Below are positions 22,901 through 35,124 of a stretch of 64,000 bases of DNA, in pieces. Below the pieces are notes generated by a model that ran no database searches, was not told where the DNA came from, and saw only the letters and a program-made list of their open reading frames with translations. The DNA comes from Cenococcum geophilum 1.58 (lineage: Eukaryota > Ascomycota > Dothideomycetes > Gloniales > Gloniaceae), in contig KV748313.1 of assembly GCA_001692895.1 (NCBI GenBank), forward strand, positions 1-64,000, read 5' to 3'. The position numbers and the translations under genes are program-made. Numbering within the stretch: the first letter of the stretch is position 1; the number at the start of each line of letters is the position of its first letter.

Positions 22901-25212
22901 ATATAAGATTATTTCTTTAGAACTAGAGGACGCTAGCAAAGAAATTATCTTATAGATGGCTGTTAAGGCCATTAATGATTCCGCTGGCCTAGATAGGCTT
23001 ATACCTACGTTACTAGTCTTTAGCGCCTACCCTTAAATAACTAACAATTCTCTACTATCTCCCTCTATTATATAATAAGCTAAGGCTATTTATAAAGTAA
23101 TAAAGGAGGTATAACGTCTATACGCTACGCGCTAGGTTAATAACGTACTAGGAATAAGAAATGGCCTAAATACCTTAACTATGCTTAATCTGCCACTCTA
23201 ATCTGAAGTATGGGTATAGCGTAAAAAGGGAGAATAGTTAGGCCTATATAAACTCATTATAATTAATAGTTAAACTTATACTCTTTAGATGCCCTATAAA
23301 CCTACTTAATTCCGTTTAACCGTTATTAGGCCCTACTATAAAGATAACAGTTCCGAGCCTTTATAGGATGCCCTAAAAGATGCCCTAGAAGATGCCTTAG
23401 AGGAGAACTACAATTAATATGCTTTAGAAGGCGACTACAATCCTAATATAATTGTAGTAGATGCGCCATAACTATGACGCGGTAGAGGTCGCCTAAAGGG
23501 ATCACAAAATCGCTAACACCTTGTTAATTTTAAAGAATAATTTATTACCGCCATTGAGAATAAAGTTAAGTTATTAATAGCCTTTATAATAGCTAAAGAG
23601 AAGGCTAACTTTAAGCTCGCAAAACAGCTCTAAAAGGAAGGTTGTATTATAACCCTAGGAGCTCCTTTCTAAGCATCCGATAAGCAGGAGATTAACAGTC
23701 TTATCGCAAGAGGAGTCTTTAAATTTGAGAAGTATGACCCTACTAAGTTTAATAGAATTCGCATCTTTAAGTTAAGAATAGTTAATGAGATTAAGGGTAA
23801 AGCTACTAACGCCCTATTTAAGAAATTAAGGCTTATTATCTAAGGTTATAACGATAATAGTAAGGAGGTAATTCTTATATAATCTCCTATAATATAACGA
23901 GCTAGTTAGTAAGTTATTATTGTACTAGCTCCCTCCTTAATAAAGAATGGAATAGCAGTTTATTTATAAGATATTACTTAGGCCTATACCTAATTAGAGA
24001 CGCGCCTTTAGTGCTTAATATTAGCATACCTTCTAGAGCAAATTCGCCACTAATATCCCAAAGATATAATTATAGTTATGCTTAAGCTACTATATAGAAT
24101 TGCAGAAGTAGGAACTTATTAGTGGGCTACCTATAGTAAGCACTATAAAGAGAAGCTTTTAATAACTACTTCTATATTTAATCCCTGCTTTCTTATTATA
24201 ACTATAGGAACTCTATTTGGAATTGTTGGTATATAAACTAATAATATAATTATCTTGGAAGACGACTAATTCTTAGCTCTTAAAGAAGATAAACTAGTAA
24301 AGGTAAATCTTATAGTAAAGCTAAAGGAAAAGCTTAGTTTAATAATACTATTACTCTTTAATAGATGCATCCTCTCCCTAAATAAGGATTCTATTACTCT
24401 ACGCCAGAAGGGTTAAGGTAAAAAGATTAATGTTATTAACGCTAATTCTCTAAAGTAAGGATATGTAGAGTAACGCGCTTATAGAGCTTATGTTACTTCT
24501 ATCTATTAACCTAAGGCTTTATTTAATCTCTCTATTGCTGCCTAATACTAGAAACTAACTAAGGATGATATCCTTACCCTAAATAAGTGTTTTTTCTAGC
24601 AAATAAACCATCTTAATTAGGGACTACTCTATATGCCTATTAATCTTCCTACCGCCAAGCTCTTTATATTTGTTAATAAATCGTTTATAAATAATAAAGA
24701 TTTTAGCTCCTAGTTAGGATATAAGATTATTATCACAAACAAATTTACTAAAGAGAATAACTTTATAATCTATGGCAATCTTATTTATTGGAGCTTAACT
24801 AAGAGTAAGCGCGTTACCTAAAGTGTTTTAGCATTAGAGATATATAGAATAGTTAGCGGAGTTAATATAGTAATTATAATTAAAACTACCCTAAAGATAA
24901 TTATAGATCGACTTAAACTTTCTGTTATTCTTATAATCGTATACACCGACTTATATTCCCTCTATAAGTATTTAGTTAAGCTTAGTACCACAAAAGAGAA
25001 GCGCCTTATAATTAATATTATAGCACTTCGGCAATCCTACAAGTATTAAAAACTTTTTAAGATTTAATAGATTAATGGCTAAGATAACCTAGCAGATGTA
25101 ATAATAAAGGCGAACCTAAATAAGGCACTAGAGACGTTTATTAATATAAATACTCTATATATACAAGTTAAAGGTTAGGTTAAAAGGGAGTCCCTAGAAA
25201 TTTCTTAGTTAC

Positions 25213-25405
25213 GTAAGGTTTTGAGATATCTAGGAACTTTAACCGGCGGTTAAAGTTATCTAATTGGTTAGATTCTCTTACTAAGACTTTTTAGAGTATA
25301 ATATTCTGCAGACCCTAACTTAATCTAGCTAATTAGGATTTTCCATTCCCGGGATGGAAAATCGCCATTAGCTCGCTTACTGCTAGCGCCTTGGCGGCCT
25401 ACCCA
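25213..25405 (+). repeat. Palindrome-rich module in the Copia-2 3' region
   Basis: Three palindromes in a row: 25235-25257 (arms AACTTTAACC and GGTTAAAGTT), 25258-25273 (ATCTAATTGGTTAGAT) and 25337-25363 (arms GATTTTCCAT and ATGGAAAATC around TCCCGGG). The same order occurs at 26041-26215 in the 3' region of Gypsy-1, and the last one also at 4543-4569. Confidence 0.85.
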
Positions 25406-25524
25406 TCTTCGCTAACTACTATATTGTTGTATAGTGTTTAGTCTTATCATATACTATCTAGTATTATTACATCCTGTCTGTTTATATATATATATATAGC
25501 AACCATAAAAAGAAGAATTGCCAG

Positions 25525-25730
25525 TGTTGGGAATAGGGTAAATTGCCGCTATGTAAGGTAAATTGCCGTCACGTGAGGCAAGTTGCCGTCACGTGTTGCC
25601 GCGGCACTACCGTAGCGAGGAACCTTAAGTTCCTTGACCCTTACCCCTATCAATAAATATAAGAAAGAAGAACAATCATTATACTATCTATGAACCGTAG
25701 CTACATGATATCCCCCTTGTGTAACCAACA
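25525..25730 (+). repeat. 3' LTR of Copia-2
   Basis: Almost identical to the 5' LTR, with mostly C/T and G/A differences. It is preceded by a (TA)n tract and GAAGAATTGCCAG and followed by the target duplication ATAAT. Confidence 0.92.
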
Positions 25731-25744
25731 ATAATAATAGTTCT

Positions 25745-25920
25745 TACTTTATTAACTCGATTAATAATATATAATAAAAGATATAGTCTAAATAATTTAA
25801 AATTTTTATTAAATAAAAAGGATATAAGATATAAACCTAGGAACCTTATAAGCAAATTAAGACCGATGCGCCTTCCCTAGTAAAAGAATTCTATAAAGAC
25901 CATCCTTTATGGCCTACTTT
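25745..25920 (+). pseudogene. Gypsy-1 chromodomain-like tail
   Basis: After the Copia-2 insertion the Gypsy-1 frame resumes with a block in the pattern of a chromodomain: an IxxxR-like start, then FxIKxKGYK near 25805, WEP-like near 25835. The end reads SLVKEFYKDHP near 25880-25910. Chromodomains at the integrase C-terminus mark the chromovirus branch of Gypsy elements and are thought to target heterochromatin. Confidence 0.65.
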
Positions 25921-26040
25921 AGCTAGATAGATATGATATAAAGGTAAACAACTACTACTTAATATAAATACACGAAATACGATAGCAGGAAGCTTAAAAT
26001 TAAAAAGAACTTAAAATATATTATAACGTTTATAATATAA

Positions 26041-26215
26041 TTACGTAATATATAAGATATTAAGGAACTTTAACCGCTGGTTAAAGTTATCTAATTAGTT
26101 AGATTTACCTTGCTAAGACCTACTATAAAGATATTAGTTTGGCTTACCGCCTTAACTAAGCTAATACCGATTTTTTATACTGGGTATAGAAAATCCTAAT
26201 TAGCCTACTTAACGA
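26041..26215 (+). repeat. Palindrome-rich module in the Gypsy-1 3' region
   Basis: Palindromes at 26066-26088 (arms AACTTTAACC and GGTTAAAGTT), 26089-26104 (ATCTAATTAGTTAGAT) and a decayed third at 26169-26195 match the module in Copia-2 in order and spacing. Both copies begin at a TTACGTAA motif. Confidence 0.8.
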
Positions 26216-26326
26216 TTAGAACTGGTAAAACCCTATACTACTACCTAATACGAAAATATGACACGCGATAAGTTATAAGCCTTAACTAAAAATTAAATTA
26301 TTTAAACCTTTGGCTAAAAGGGGGGG

Positions 26327-26637
26327 TACTATAATAGGACTAGCCTAGTTATAGTAGGAATGTCTTAGTAAAATACTTAATAGATAAATTCCAACGCTTT
26401 AACAAAATTCTACTAGATTAATTAAATTTTACTAAAGTCCGTTAAAGACCGCGTACATATATGCGCACGCATCGACTACTAAGCCCCTAACTATTTAATT
26501 ATATAATTCTCTCATTATTCCTTTCTCTTTTTTACGTAATGTCTTGTTCTTAGCGAGAGCTATATACCCTTAGATTTAGATATAATTTATATTATTCCTT
26601 TAAATCTTCCCCAAAGTCTCTTTACGCCCTTATAATA
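26327..26637 (+). repeat. 3' LTR of Gypsy-1
   Basis: Starts right after the purine tract with TACTATAATAGG (TGTCATAATAGG before C-to-T/G-to-A change) and is taken to end at CTTATAATA, the symmetric counterpart of the start. No partner LTR is in the window, so the right edge is approximate. Confidence 0.6.
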
Positions 26638-26829
26638 TTATAAACTCTTAATTATACTAACCTATTTTAATATAATAGTTTAGAGTAATAGAGTTACTAT
26701 AAGGGATATTATTATAGACACCTTAGGTTACCCTTAGAATAGCCCCTATAGAGGTCGCTGTTAAAAGTCTTTGCACCTTCCTAATTAGGAAGTTTAAGCT
26801 TCCTGCCCTTTAACCGCCCAAATATTCTA
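26638..26829. other. Unassigned AT-rich stretch before the Tc1-like gene
   Basis: Probably the left terminal region of the Tc1-like element, but I found no matching inverted terminus to the right of its gene. Confidence 0.4.
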
Positions 26830-28216
26830 ATGGCAGAATGCTTTCTATAGCTTAATTGCTTCTATTATACTAATAATAGCGCTACCGGATTAAGGAGATC
26901 CGCCTTAAAACTGCTAGTAAGAACTCCCCTAAGTTTAGATTTAGGTTTGCTAATAATAGGCTTTTATTAGCTTATAACTAAGGCTTAAGCCCTAGCTATA
27001 AAGGCTATAAGAGTAACCCTTAACCATATTAAACGCATTACTAAAATTAAGCGTTATGCTCTGTAATATATCTTTAAAATAGCCTATAGCTATAGCTAGG
27101 ACCTAGTATATTATTCTCTCCTTCTTAATAGCTATATTATTAACGCTCCTCGCACTAAAAAAAATATTAAAATTACCCACGAGTTTAAATAGCGAATTAT
27201 TAAGAAAGCTACCTCTAATTAATATAGCAGAGAGAAGTCCTCTATATATATTGCTACTAAGTATAACTACTTTAAAAAAAACTATCTAGTAAGTTCTTTG
27301 CCGCTATAGATATTGTAAAATAAAGCTAATAAGAAAGCCTTACCTTTTACTAGAGATAAAAGAAGCTTGCCTTTAATTTACCTTAAAGTATAAATACTAA
27401 ATAATTAAGGATTAGAAGGCTGTTATCTGGAGTAATAAAATAGGCGTTATCTTAGGCTATAAAAGAGGCGGCTATAGGCTCTAGTATTTAGCTAGTAAGA
27501 AGGTAAATAAGATAGTAATTTAACCCCGCTTTCCTAGGGCTATAGAGTTTATATTTTAGGGCGCCTTTTTATATAATTAGAAGTTACCCTACTATATATA
27601 AAAGCCAGAGACTATAGTAGAGAAGAAGGCTTTAAAGCGTAAGCTTAAAGTAATTAATAAAGTAATTAAGCTAAAGCTTTATAAGGCTTAGTAGCTTAAT
27701 ACTAGTATATAACAACTTAGGCTTTATAATAAGCTAGGTAAAAAGCCTTAATTCTATATAATAGAAGGGAATAGTACCTTTTAAAGAAATAGCGAGAAAG
27801 GCGGTATTAATTAGTACTATTATTTTACTATAATCCTTCTACTAATCCTTATTCCTTTCAGCCTTAAGTATTAAATTAATTGCCTAGATACTATTATTTA
27901 GGAGGATAAGGCTTTAGCTTACGCATTATATTACTAGTAGATCTACTTTAACGCGGTAGGCCTTTAGCGCCTTATTTAGCCCGGTAATTTACCTAATCTA
28001 AATATAATTAAGCTAGCTTAGCTATACCTTAAACGCGTTATTATAAAAAAGGGAGTACTAAAGACTTAAGTAGAAGCTAAATAGACATAGTAGAAGGCTT
28101 AGGAGGAGCTTAAGTAGTAGCGAATTTAAGCTTAGATTAAACGAATACTAAAATATATTAAAGAGGTGATCCGGTATAGAGGAGGCAATGACTACGTTAA
28201 AGGCGCTACTGACTCT
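26830..28216 (+). pseudogene. Tc1/mariner-like DDE transposase, RIP-inactivated
   Basis: The plus-strand frame has a basic N-terminal DNA-binding part (near 27040-27330) and a DDE domain. Landmarks are AVIWSNKIGVILGYKRGGYR (27419-27478; normally WSDE, so the first Asp is now Asn), then PRFPRAIEFIF-x-GAF near 27520-27570, EDKALAYA (about 27902-27926; second Asp kept), and the third motif LI-x-PGNLPNLNIIK (27971-28013; normally SPDLNPIE, with Asp to Asn and Glu to Lys). The tail runs to GGNDYVKGATDS near 28185-28215. There are numerous TAG/TAA codons in frame. The start at 26830 (MAECF) is a weak choice. It would bind and cut at TA sites if intact; as written it is inactive. Confidence 0.72.
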
Positions 28217-28692
28217 ACTTGCGATTGGAAGGCTCTTAAACGAATGGCATAATATTAACGCGATATGATTACTTATATGTGTAAGGGTTATTTTGGCCCT
28301 TACTCGGCTGCATCGCCTAGGGGCTCTTAGGGGTCGCCAAGGCTAGCCTTCGACTAGCCCTTGGCACCTCCTTATAAGCACCTCGGGCTTGCAGCCCTTC
28401 CCTCCTCATCGGTTCGTCTCTCTGTACTAGGCTATTGCCTACCCTCATTACCATATCGTCCTCTTCCATCGACTCCCTATGTGACTCATGCTCGGCTTGC
28501 CTGCTCCCTACCGTACACCCTGGCAATACTGCCTTACAATATGCGACAGCAGGTGCTTTTAAGCCTTAACCGACTTAATTCTGCAGAGCCTTTACTAAGC
28601 GAGCCTTAGAAGCCAGAGCTTCTAGAGCAAATGAAAATCGGACCTCAGCTTCTAAATTAACTCCTAGATCTAGAGCCATTATATAGCAACCA
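28217..28692. other. Little-mutated, GC-balanced island without a recognised gene
   Basis: Unlike its neighbours this stretch retains normal CA/TG and C/G content. It holds a palindrome at 28336-28365 (GCCAAGGCTAG paired with CTAGCCCTTGGC). Short open frames on both strands (about 28317-28526 minus and 28361-28609 plus) overlap each other; neither has a recognisable domain. It may be single-copy DNA spared by RIP. Confidence 0.5.
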
Positions 28693-28835
28693 TGGGGTGT
28701 TTGTAAAGTGCAGAATTATATAAGCGCGCAAAATGCTCGCTCCCGAATGCGTCGGTGACTTCGCGGGCACCGATCCCCGATGTTTACTGTGGACGCGCCA
28801 TAGTAATCAACGGGGAACGCGGCTTCCCTTGCCAT
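28693..28835 (+). repeat. Left TIR of the MULE
   Basis: About 143 bp, the reverse complement of 42115-42252 with few differences, mostly transitions. High C/G content is retained. Confidence 0.9.
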
Positions 28836-28945
28836 CGTTCTTAACACCTCTAGCATCTCATCGTCTGCATTAAGTTTGAAGCTTTTCAAATCCATACAAA
28901 TCGCCTATCTTAACAATTTCCTGTTGTAATAGCTCCTCTACCACT

Positions 28946-29785
28946 ATGTCGTTCTTATTACCCAAACAAAGCCTTCCTGCCGACCTTCCTGCCGATGCCG
29001 CTGCCGCTGCCCATATTCTTCTTAGCAATCCCCCCCTTATTAAACAGTAGCGCGAAGCTTTTTTCCTTCTCTTTTAAGATATAGAGCTTAATTAGGGGCA
29101 GTTCCAAACTCTCTGGCCGTATATAGATAATATTTGGTCTTGTTAAAAGAAAGGAGAGGTTAAGAATGGACGCAGTAACAACTATTATCTCTGTTAACTA
29201 TGGCGCCCGCAGAGCAAAGTAAGGGCGCAGGTAAGAAGAATAAGCCTATAATAGTCGCAAAGGAGTGTAGTATGAAGATGAAGATATCGATGTACTACTT
29301 ATAAGATTATGCCATTCCTAATCGCGTTAAAATTACACGGTATAGCAACTGCGAAGAATATAACCACACGCTTGAAGAATTAGATAGGTTTAAGTGTAAT
29401 TCAAAGCTACGGAAGCTTGCTGGCTAGGAGATAATAAAAAAAGGTATAGAGCGCGCGATATTAAGGCTGCGATCAAATTAAACAACGATTCTACTGCTAG
29501 CGCTGAACTTAAGGCTGCTAGTGGTTAGTTTTTTAATATTTTTGACGTCCATAACGCTAGCAAGAAGTAGAAGATATTAAATCCTAATCCTGCACTGCTT
29601 GGAGCCAAGCTTAGTATAGAATCTTAGTGGGTAGAGCTAGCAGAGTACCTTAAGGAAGGTGAGTTTTCCTATACAATTATCCTAATTTAGTAATTCCGGT
29701 AACTCTAAGCAACTTTAATTTATTAAGCGCTAATTTTATTAATAACAGCCGGCTTTAAAAGTTAAAATCTTACTACTACGCGTAT
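28946..29785 (+). pseudogene. MULE transposase, N-terminal half
   Basis: Starts with ATG at 28946 (MSFLLPKQSLPADLPADAAA). A DNA-binding region follows, with ITRYSNCEEYNHTLEELDRF (29329-29388) and CNSKLRKLAG, then a block with SAELKAASG and FFNIFDVHNASK near 29500-29565. This is the N-terminal pattern of fungal Mutator-like transposases (a Cys/His region ahead of the DDE core). Several stops are present, and parts of the stretch read in different frames. The gene is then interrupted at 29786 by Gypsy-2. Confidence 0.7.
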
Positions 29786-30208
29786 TGTAACGAAGCCTTA
29801 TAGCAGGAACTACGGTAGACTTATTAATGGGCTAGGTATATAGGTAAACAAGAAGTTAACAACGTAATAATAACTAGTAGAGTGGTTGCCTAATAGATTA
29901 ACTCTAATTATATTCTAAGATTTACTATAAGGAGAGAAGAACTATCTGGGTAGGGACTGTAGTCCTTTAAATATATAACCGTACTCCTAAGAGATCCTCC
30001 TTATACATAAAGTACGTATGCTCTATTTACTTTATTACGGATCTTATAGATTATATAGATTATATAGATTACGTTATATAACCTTAGCTACTATTTCTTA
30101 TTATATAGTTTTACTAGCTTTATTCTAAACTATACCTATATTAACTAACTAGCTTCTTTTAACTCTTCTCCTAGTAGTTATAATATTGTACTTAAAGCGT
30201 CTATAATA
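29786..30208 (-). repeat. 3' LTR of Gypsy-2
   Basis: 423 bp. It matches 40105-40563 throughout but has only about three TATAGATTA units near 30045-30075, where the partner LTR has about seven. Confidence 0.9.
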
Positions 30209-32260
30209 CTATCTCCCTTCTTTCTATTTTTGTCCTTAAAGATTCTTAATATCTTTAAGTTGTTTATTAGAGGTATAATATCCGTCTAATTAATTTAGTT
30301 AATATCGTTACTTATTATACCTAAAGCTTCTTCTTCTTTAACTGCTTATTATGCTCGCACTATTACTGCGATATTATCTCTTAGTAAGATTATACTATCT
30401 CCATATTCTTATTATTTGAAAGAGGGGTTAGTTTATATTATATTGGCGAGTCTATTATCCTAATAACCGTCCTCTTACTTAGAGTGTACTAAAGTAAATA
30501 TTTATTTATTCTATAACATTCGCTTTGTCTTTAATACTAAATATATATAACCTATTACTCTTAATAGTCGTCTAGTTCCTTAATTAATTTGTTTTAGGGT
30601 CTTGTATTTAATCTACTGCTACGCGTCTAGATAATAAACTGTCCGTTACTCTGGCTAAGTTATATTATTCTTATAATGCTAAGTAAGAGGCTGCCAATAC
30701 TTAATGACAGGCCCTTAACTCTTGTCTTACTATATCCGCTTAGTTAATCCGTCTTAAAATGGTTTATAAAAAGGTTTATTTTAAGGAGTAGAAACTTATA
30801 AAATAAGGTTTATAGGAACTTAGTAATAAAAGAATGGATTTTCTTCTAACTAAGAAGGAAATAGATCTAAGTAGTTCGGTAACTACTCTTTTTAGGTCCC
30901 CCTTAGGTAACTTATTCTTTAGTAATTCTTTTTTATTAATACTGCCTAACCTAATCTTATTTAATACTTCTGTACCTTTCTTATAGCGTTTTTTAAATTC
31001 TTTAGTGGCTCCTAGGTAGTCTTATTATAGCCTATCTACTTAACCTTATACTATATTTTATTGTTAATGTCCTTATAACTAACGATCTTTAAAACTTGCT
31101 ATTTATCCTCTTCTTATCCTCTATACGTGTCTGCTTCGTAGACTAGTAGTTTAATATTTCTATATACTAGCTCTAGTATTATAATATGCTGTATAGGGTA
31201 GATCTTTATCTTAGCTAATTGGTTTAACTTAAATGTAACCAGTAAAATTCTTTATATAATTTTAAAAGGTCCTAGTCTAACGTAGTCCAACTTCTTACTT
31301 AGTTATTAACTCTTAAAATTTTTATATAGTAGCTATACTTTATCTCCCTCCTTAAGATCTAGTCCCTTAGATCTCTTAGTATTATAGTACCTTTTTATTC
31401 TTTCTTATACTTTTTTTGCTAATTCTATAAGGTCTACATAAAGATTTATTAACGTCTTTATTTTTTCTTTAGCTATACTACTTATTTTCTTTACTTACCG
31501 TAGTAATAATAATATTCTTAGCTTATATCCATAATTTGCCTTATATAGTAATATGCCTATTCCTTCCTATAGTGTTATATTATATATAAACTATATAACT
31601 AGTAATAGCAATACCTAATTGTTTTATGCATAATTAATATAATACCTTAGATACTATTCTAGCGTCTAATTTAATCTTTCCGTTTAACTGTCCGTTTGTA
31701 GGTAATATATAGTAAAAGTTACTGCTTAAACTTCTTACTCCGCTAAGAATACCTCCTAGAATGCTACTATAAATCTTAGGTCTCTATCCAATATAATCTT
31801 ACTTAATACTCTATATTTTATAAACACTTCTTTAATATAGATTTTAGCGATATCTTTCGCTGAGATTTCTTCTGTATATGCTATAAAGTAGCCCTATTTA
31901 GTTAACTTATTTATTATTACTAAGATTATATTATAATCTTATCCGGTAATAGGATCTCTTAACTTTAGTAACTTAACGATAAAGTCCTATAATATGACCT
32001 CCTATAGTCTTTCTAGTATTTTAATAAGTTGTAGCCCTCCGTATAGCTTATACCTTATTAATTTATTCCTTTAGTAATTTAAACACTTCTTTATTACTTT
32101 TCTTACGATATTTTAGATTTTATTAATAATATATTCTTCCTAAAGTCTTAATACTAAGCCTATAGCTCTGTTGTATCCTTAAGTTATTCCCTTATAGAAA
32201 TCTTTTATAAAATGCTCTACTATGCTCTTTAGGATATACCTCGCTTTTTAATTTTTATAT

Positions 32261-35124
32261 AATAATAATAATTCATTGCTTAACGTCCGATTCGGATCCC
32301 TATTGGGCCCACGCGGACTACTCCTTATTTACATATGGGGAGAAAACTCTATTTAAGAAAAATGAGAAAACCCCGTGATCTATCTCCCCGCCTTTTAGGA
32401 CTCGCCTACTTAGCGCCTATAAGTCGCCTATAGTGCTCTACTACCTTACTATTTAACCTCCTTAGGAACCACTGCTGCCGTAATAAGCCTACGGACGCGC
32501 TAGTATCATAAACTATTACTTTACTACTGTAGAGTTACTAGGGGGCACCTACTGCTTACCCCCTTGCCTTCTATTACTATTTCCCTTGCAACCTAGAACT
32601 AATTTAGCACATTTTAACTAATAAGCCACTAGGTGACCGCCTTAAGGCCTTTTTATATTAAGAGTAGTATATTATAGTTCTCTATGCCAGCTGCTAAGAG
32701 TATTATTTCTTAATTGGTGTATAGGGGGCATAGCAGTATTACGTGTTTTAGTGTCTGTCTTAGCTAGCTACATTTATATCTTAGGCTACCTACTAGGACA
32801 CCCACCTAGTAAAGCTAATCTTTTAGTCCTATTATTCCTGTTCTTAAGAGTGTTGCTATTATATTTTCTGCCTTTGTTAAGCCTTCTTAGAGCCCTTAGG
32901 TATTTACCCCCTATAGCGTTAACCATGCTATAGCTTGGGTTTGTCTTGCCTGAGTCAGCCTCTATACCTTTAACTCCTATTTACCTCTTTAGCGTTGGTC
33001 TAACCAGTATTGTATTACGGTAGATGGTTTCCCAGCGTTCTTATATGTTCTACTTTAGCTCCTTTCTCTATCTTACTATTATCTTTACTAACCTCTTGCG
33101 CGTCTCCCTTCCTCTTTTATATGGGCCTAGGCCCTAAAGCGGCACTATTCTTCTTCTGCTTTCTTTACCTATTTCTCTAATATCTCTTCCCTACTTTAGG
33201 GTTGTTGGTTTATTCTCCTATAGGGCACCCTAGGGTCCCTCTATAGTTTACTTAGGCGTGTCTTAATGTACTTTATAATATTAGAGTTATATTTATTTTA
33301 CGTCCTTTATATTACAGCGGCTTTAATATATAACTGTAGGGGGGGAATATTAGATTCCTTCTTAAGTAGTGCTGTGGCCGTTCGCTTATACCCGCCTGTA
33401 ATACTCTAGAGGTAGGCTATCTAGACCTTTTAAAGTAGTTTAAGGAGTAATTTAGGGGGGCCCTTTTTAGTTTCTCTAATGGCCTAAATACTGGATCTAT
33501 ATGTTATGGTTGGCTAGACGACTGCTATATATAGTAGGCGTAACCTCTAGAAGCATAAACCCTATATAGAATTAACAATCCTGGATAAAGCGATAAACTG
33601 TGCTTAGCCTTTACGGGCCGCTTATGCCGTATATACGCTCTACCGGAGCTTGCTGTCTACCCATACTCTTAATACCCTTAGGCCCTAAACTGGTTAACCC
33701 CTAAAGCCTTAGATGCGAATTATATGCTAGAGATCTATAGATTGGTTACGTTTTCTTATAAAATAGATTAGCTGGTATTTCTCTGGTAAGAATTAGACTT
33801 TATAACGTTTTGCCCATTCTATATAAGTATTATAGGCTTTCTTTAGTGTTCTGCAATTCTCTACGGCTATTAGCCCGTATATAATTAGGTTTGTGTTATT
33901 AATAAAGCCTATCCCCTAAGTTGCCCCTTCCTTAAAGGAGTTAAGTAGGTTGCTTATAAAGAAAAGAAAGAGTATAGGCGAGAGGGGTAATTCTTATGGT
34001 ATTCCTGTTGTAACTATAATAGGGGGGCTCTAGTATCCGCTAAAGACCAGTAATGTTTCTTTCTGGCCTGTAAACCCTTGGATAAATTATATAGTCTATT
34101 TTAGGAAGCCCTTTGCCCTAAGGATATACAGGAGACGCTCATGGGGTATATTGTTATAGGTACTACTAATATTTAGGCTAAGCATTAATACTATAAAGTC
34201 CTTTCGCATCGCCTATATAGATTTAATGGTGGTAGTAAGTAGCGTAAGTGCTAATAGTGTTAAGCGGTTCTTTCTTGCCCCTATTTAGCTTTATGGTAGT
34301 AAGGCGTATTCCTCTACCGTATCTGCTATACGTTCCGCTATTACCCTTTCTAAGATCTTACTAAGGGTGTTTTCTAAGGTAATAGGGCGGTAGCTTCCTA
34401 GGATTAAGTAATCTACTTTACCTTCTTTTTATAGGATAACCGTCGTTATAGATCTTCCAAGTTATAGGTAGTAGCCTATAGCAAAGCATGCTCTAGCTAT
34501 ATCTGTAAGCCAAGGTACTATAAGTGGCCTATAGGTTTTTAGGGCCTTATTTGGAATCCTATTTGGTCCTAGTGCTATATTATTTAAAAGGCGGCTAATA
34601 GTCCTAGCCATTTCCTCTATTATTATGTCGCTGTTAACCCATAGGCGAGTTACCGGTGTTTTGCCCGTAATATTACTAAGGTCTACTAGAGCCGGTTAGG
34701 GGAAGAACCTTTCTATAAGGATCTTTACCTTCTTATCATTGTCATTTATAGCCTATAATTCTCCTACTCTTCGTAGGGGTGGTAGGTGTAGGTCTTCTGC
34801 TAGGCGCCCTGCCTTTTTTTTTTTACCTATTTTGCTATAGCCCAAAGGCCCTTATTATGGGGGAGGCTCGGGTTAAAAGTATGCTCGTTTATAAACCGTC
34901 TCCAGTTATTCCTTGCTTCTTTTTTTAGGGTATTCTTTAGCTGGTTTCTTATGTCTTTGTATCGTCTCTCGTCTTTAGGGTCGTAGCTGCTTATATATTT
35001 CCTTCTTGCTCGTCGTTGGCTGGCAACCAAAACTGCGCATTGTGTGGACCATGCGTGTCGCGCGTAGGGGCCCGGTTTTGAGATCGGGCAGTGCTCTTCT
35101 AGCCCATTTTTAATTGCTACCTGG
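32261..35124 (-). mobile_element. 5'-truncated LINE (Tad/I-like) inserted in Gypsy-2
   Basis: A perfect 13-bp duplication TTAATTTTTATAT flanks it (32248-32260 and 35125-35137). The uninterrupted site is visible in Gypsy-3 near 53590. The 3' end, on the minus strand, is a short ATT-repeat tail. It is 2864 bp long and covers only the part of the second ORF from the endonuclease-RT linker onward, so the 5' end is missing, as is common for target-primed insertions. Confidence 0.88.
32940..35115 (-). pseudogene. LINE ORF2 fragment: linker and reverse transcriptase
   Basis: The minus strand reads NQVAIKNGLEEHCPISKPGP then SQRRARRKYISSYDPKDERR (34960-35020) and RNNWRRFINEH, the basic linker after the endonuclease. 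Reverse transcriptase follows: ALGPNRIPNKALKTY near 34540-34590, SYRPITLENTLSKILERVIA near 34340-34400, LLSPILFLFF-like near 33960-34000, and FINNTNL (33886-33906) in place of the catalytic FxDD box, so both catalytic Asp are changed. Several in-frame stops occur. The C-terminal RNase H/zinc-knuckle part is not clearly readable. The family is fungal non-LTR elements of the Tad type, judged from motif wording only. Confidence 0.75.

Larger units (their letters stand above)
19732..25730 (+). mobile_element. Copia-2 LTR retrotransposon fossil, full length
   Basis: The two LTRs (19732-19937 and 25525-25730) begin TGTTGGGAATAGGG and end GTGTAACYAACA. A perfect 5-bp duplication ATAAT flanks the element (19727-19731 and 25731-25735). 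It is inserted between the integrase and chromodomain of Gypsy-1. Parts in order: LTR, gag-like start near 20300, protease/integrase region, reverse transcriptase and RNase H to about 25190, a long 3' untranslated stretch with palindromes, LTR. Structurally whole but coding-dead, with very many interruptions. The LTRs are still very alike, which suggests it is younger than Gypsy-1. Confidence 0.92.
16549..26637 (+). mobile_element. Gypsy-1 LTR retrotransposon fossil (chromoviral), 5' part missing, split by Copia-2
   Basis: In order: reverse transcriptase and RNase H (about 16600-18110), integrase (about 18110-19450), the Copia-2 insertion (19732-25730), a chromodomain-like tail (25745-25920), a 3' untranslated stretch, a purine tract (AAAAGGGGGGG) and one LTR (26327-26637). 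The 5' LTR, gag and protease are not in the window; the left edge abuts a LINE-like tail. It is strongly decayed with very many interruptions, consistent with old, heavily RIPed DNA. Confidence 0.85.

Noticed and set aside
28317-28609. Two opposite-strand frames in the RIP-spared island as host genes
   Set aside because: They overlap each other, contain no domain or splice evidence, and part of the plus frame is a continuation past the Tc1-like transposase; left as unassigned.
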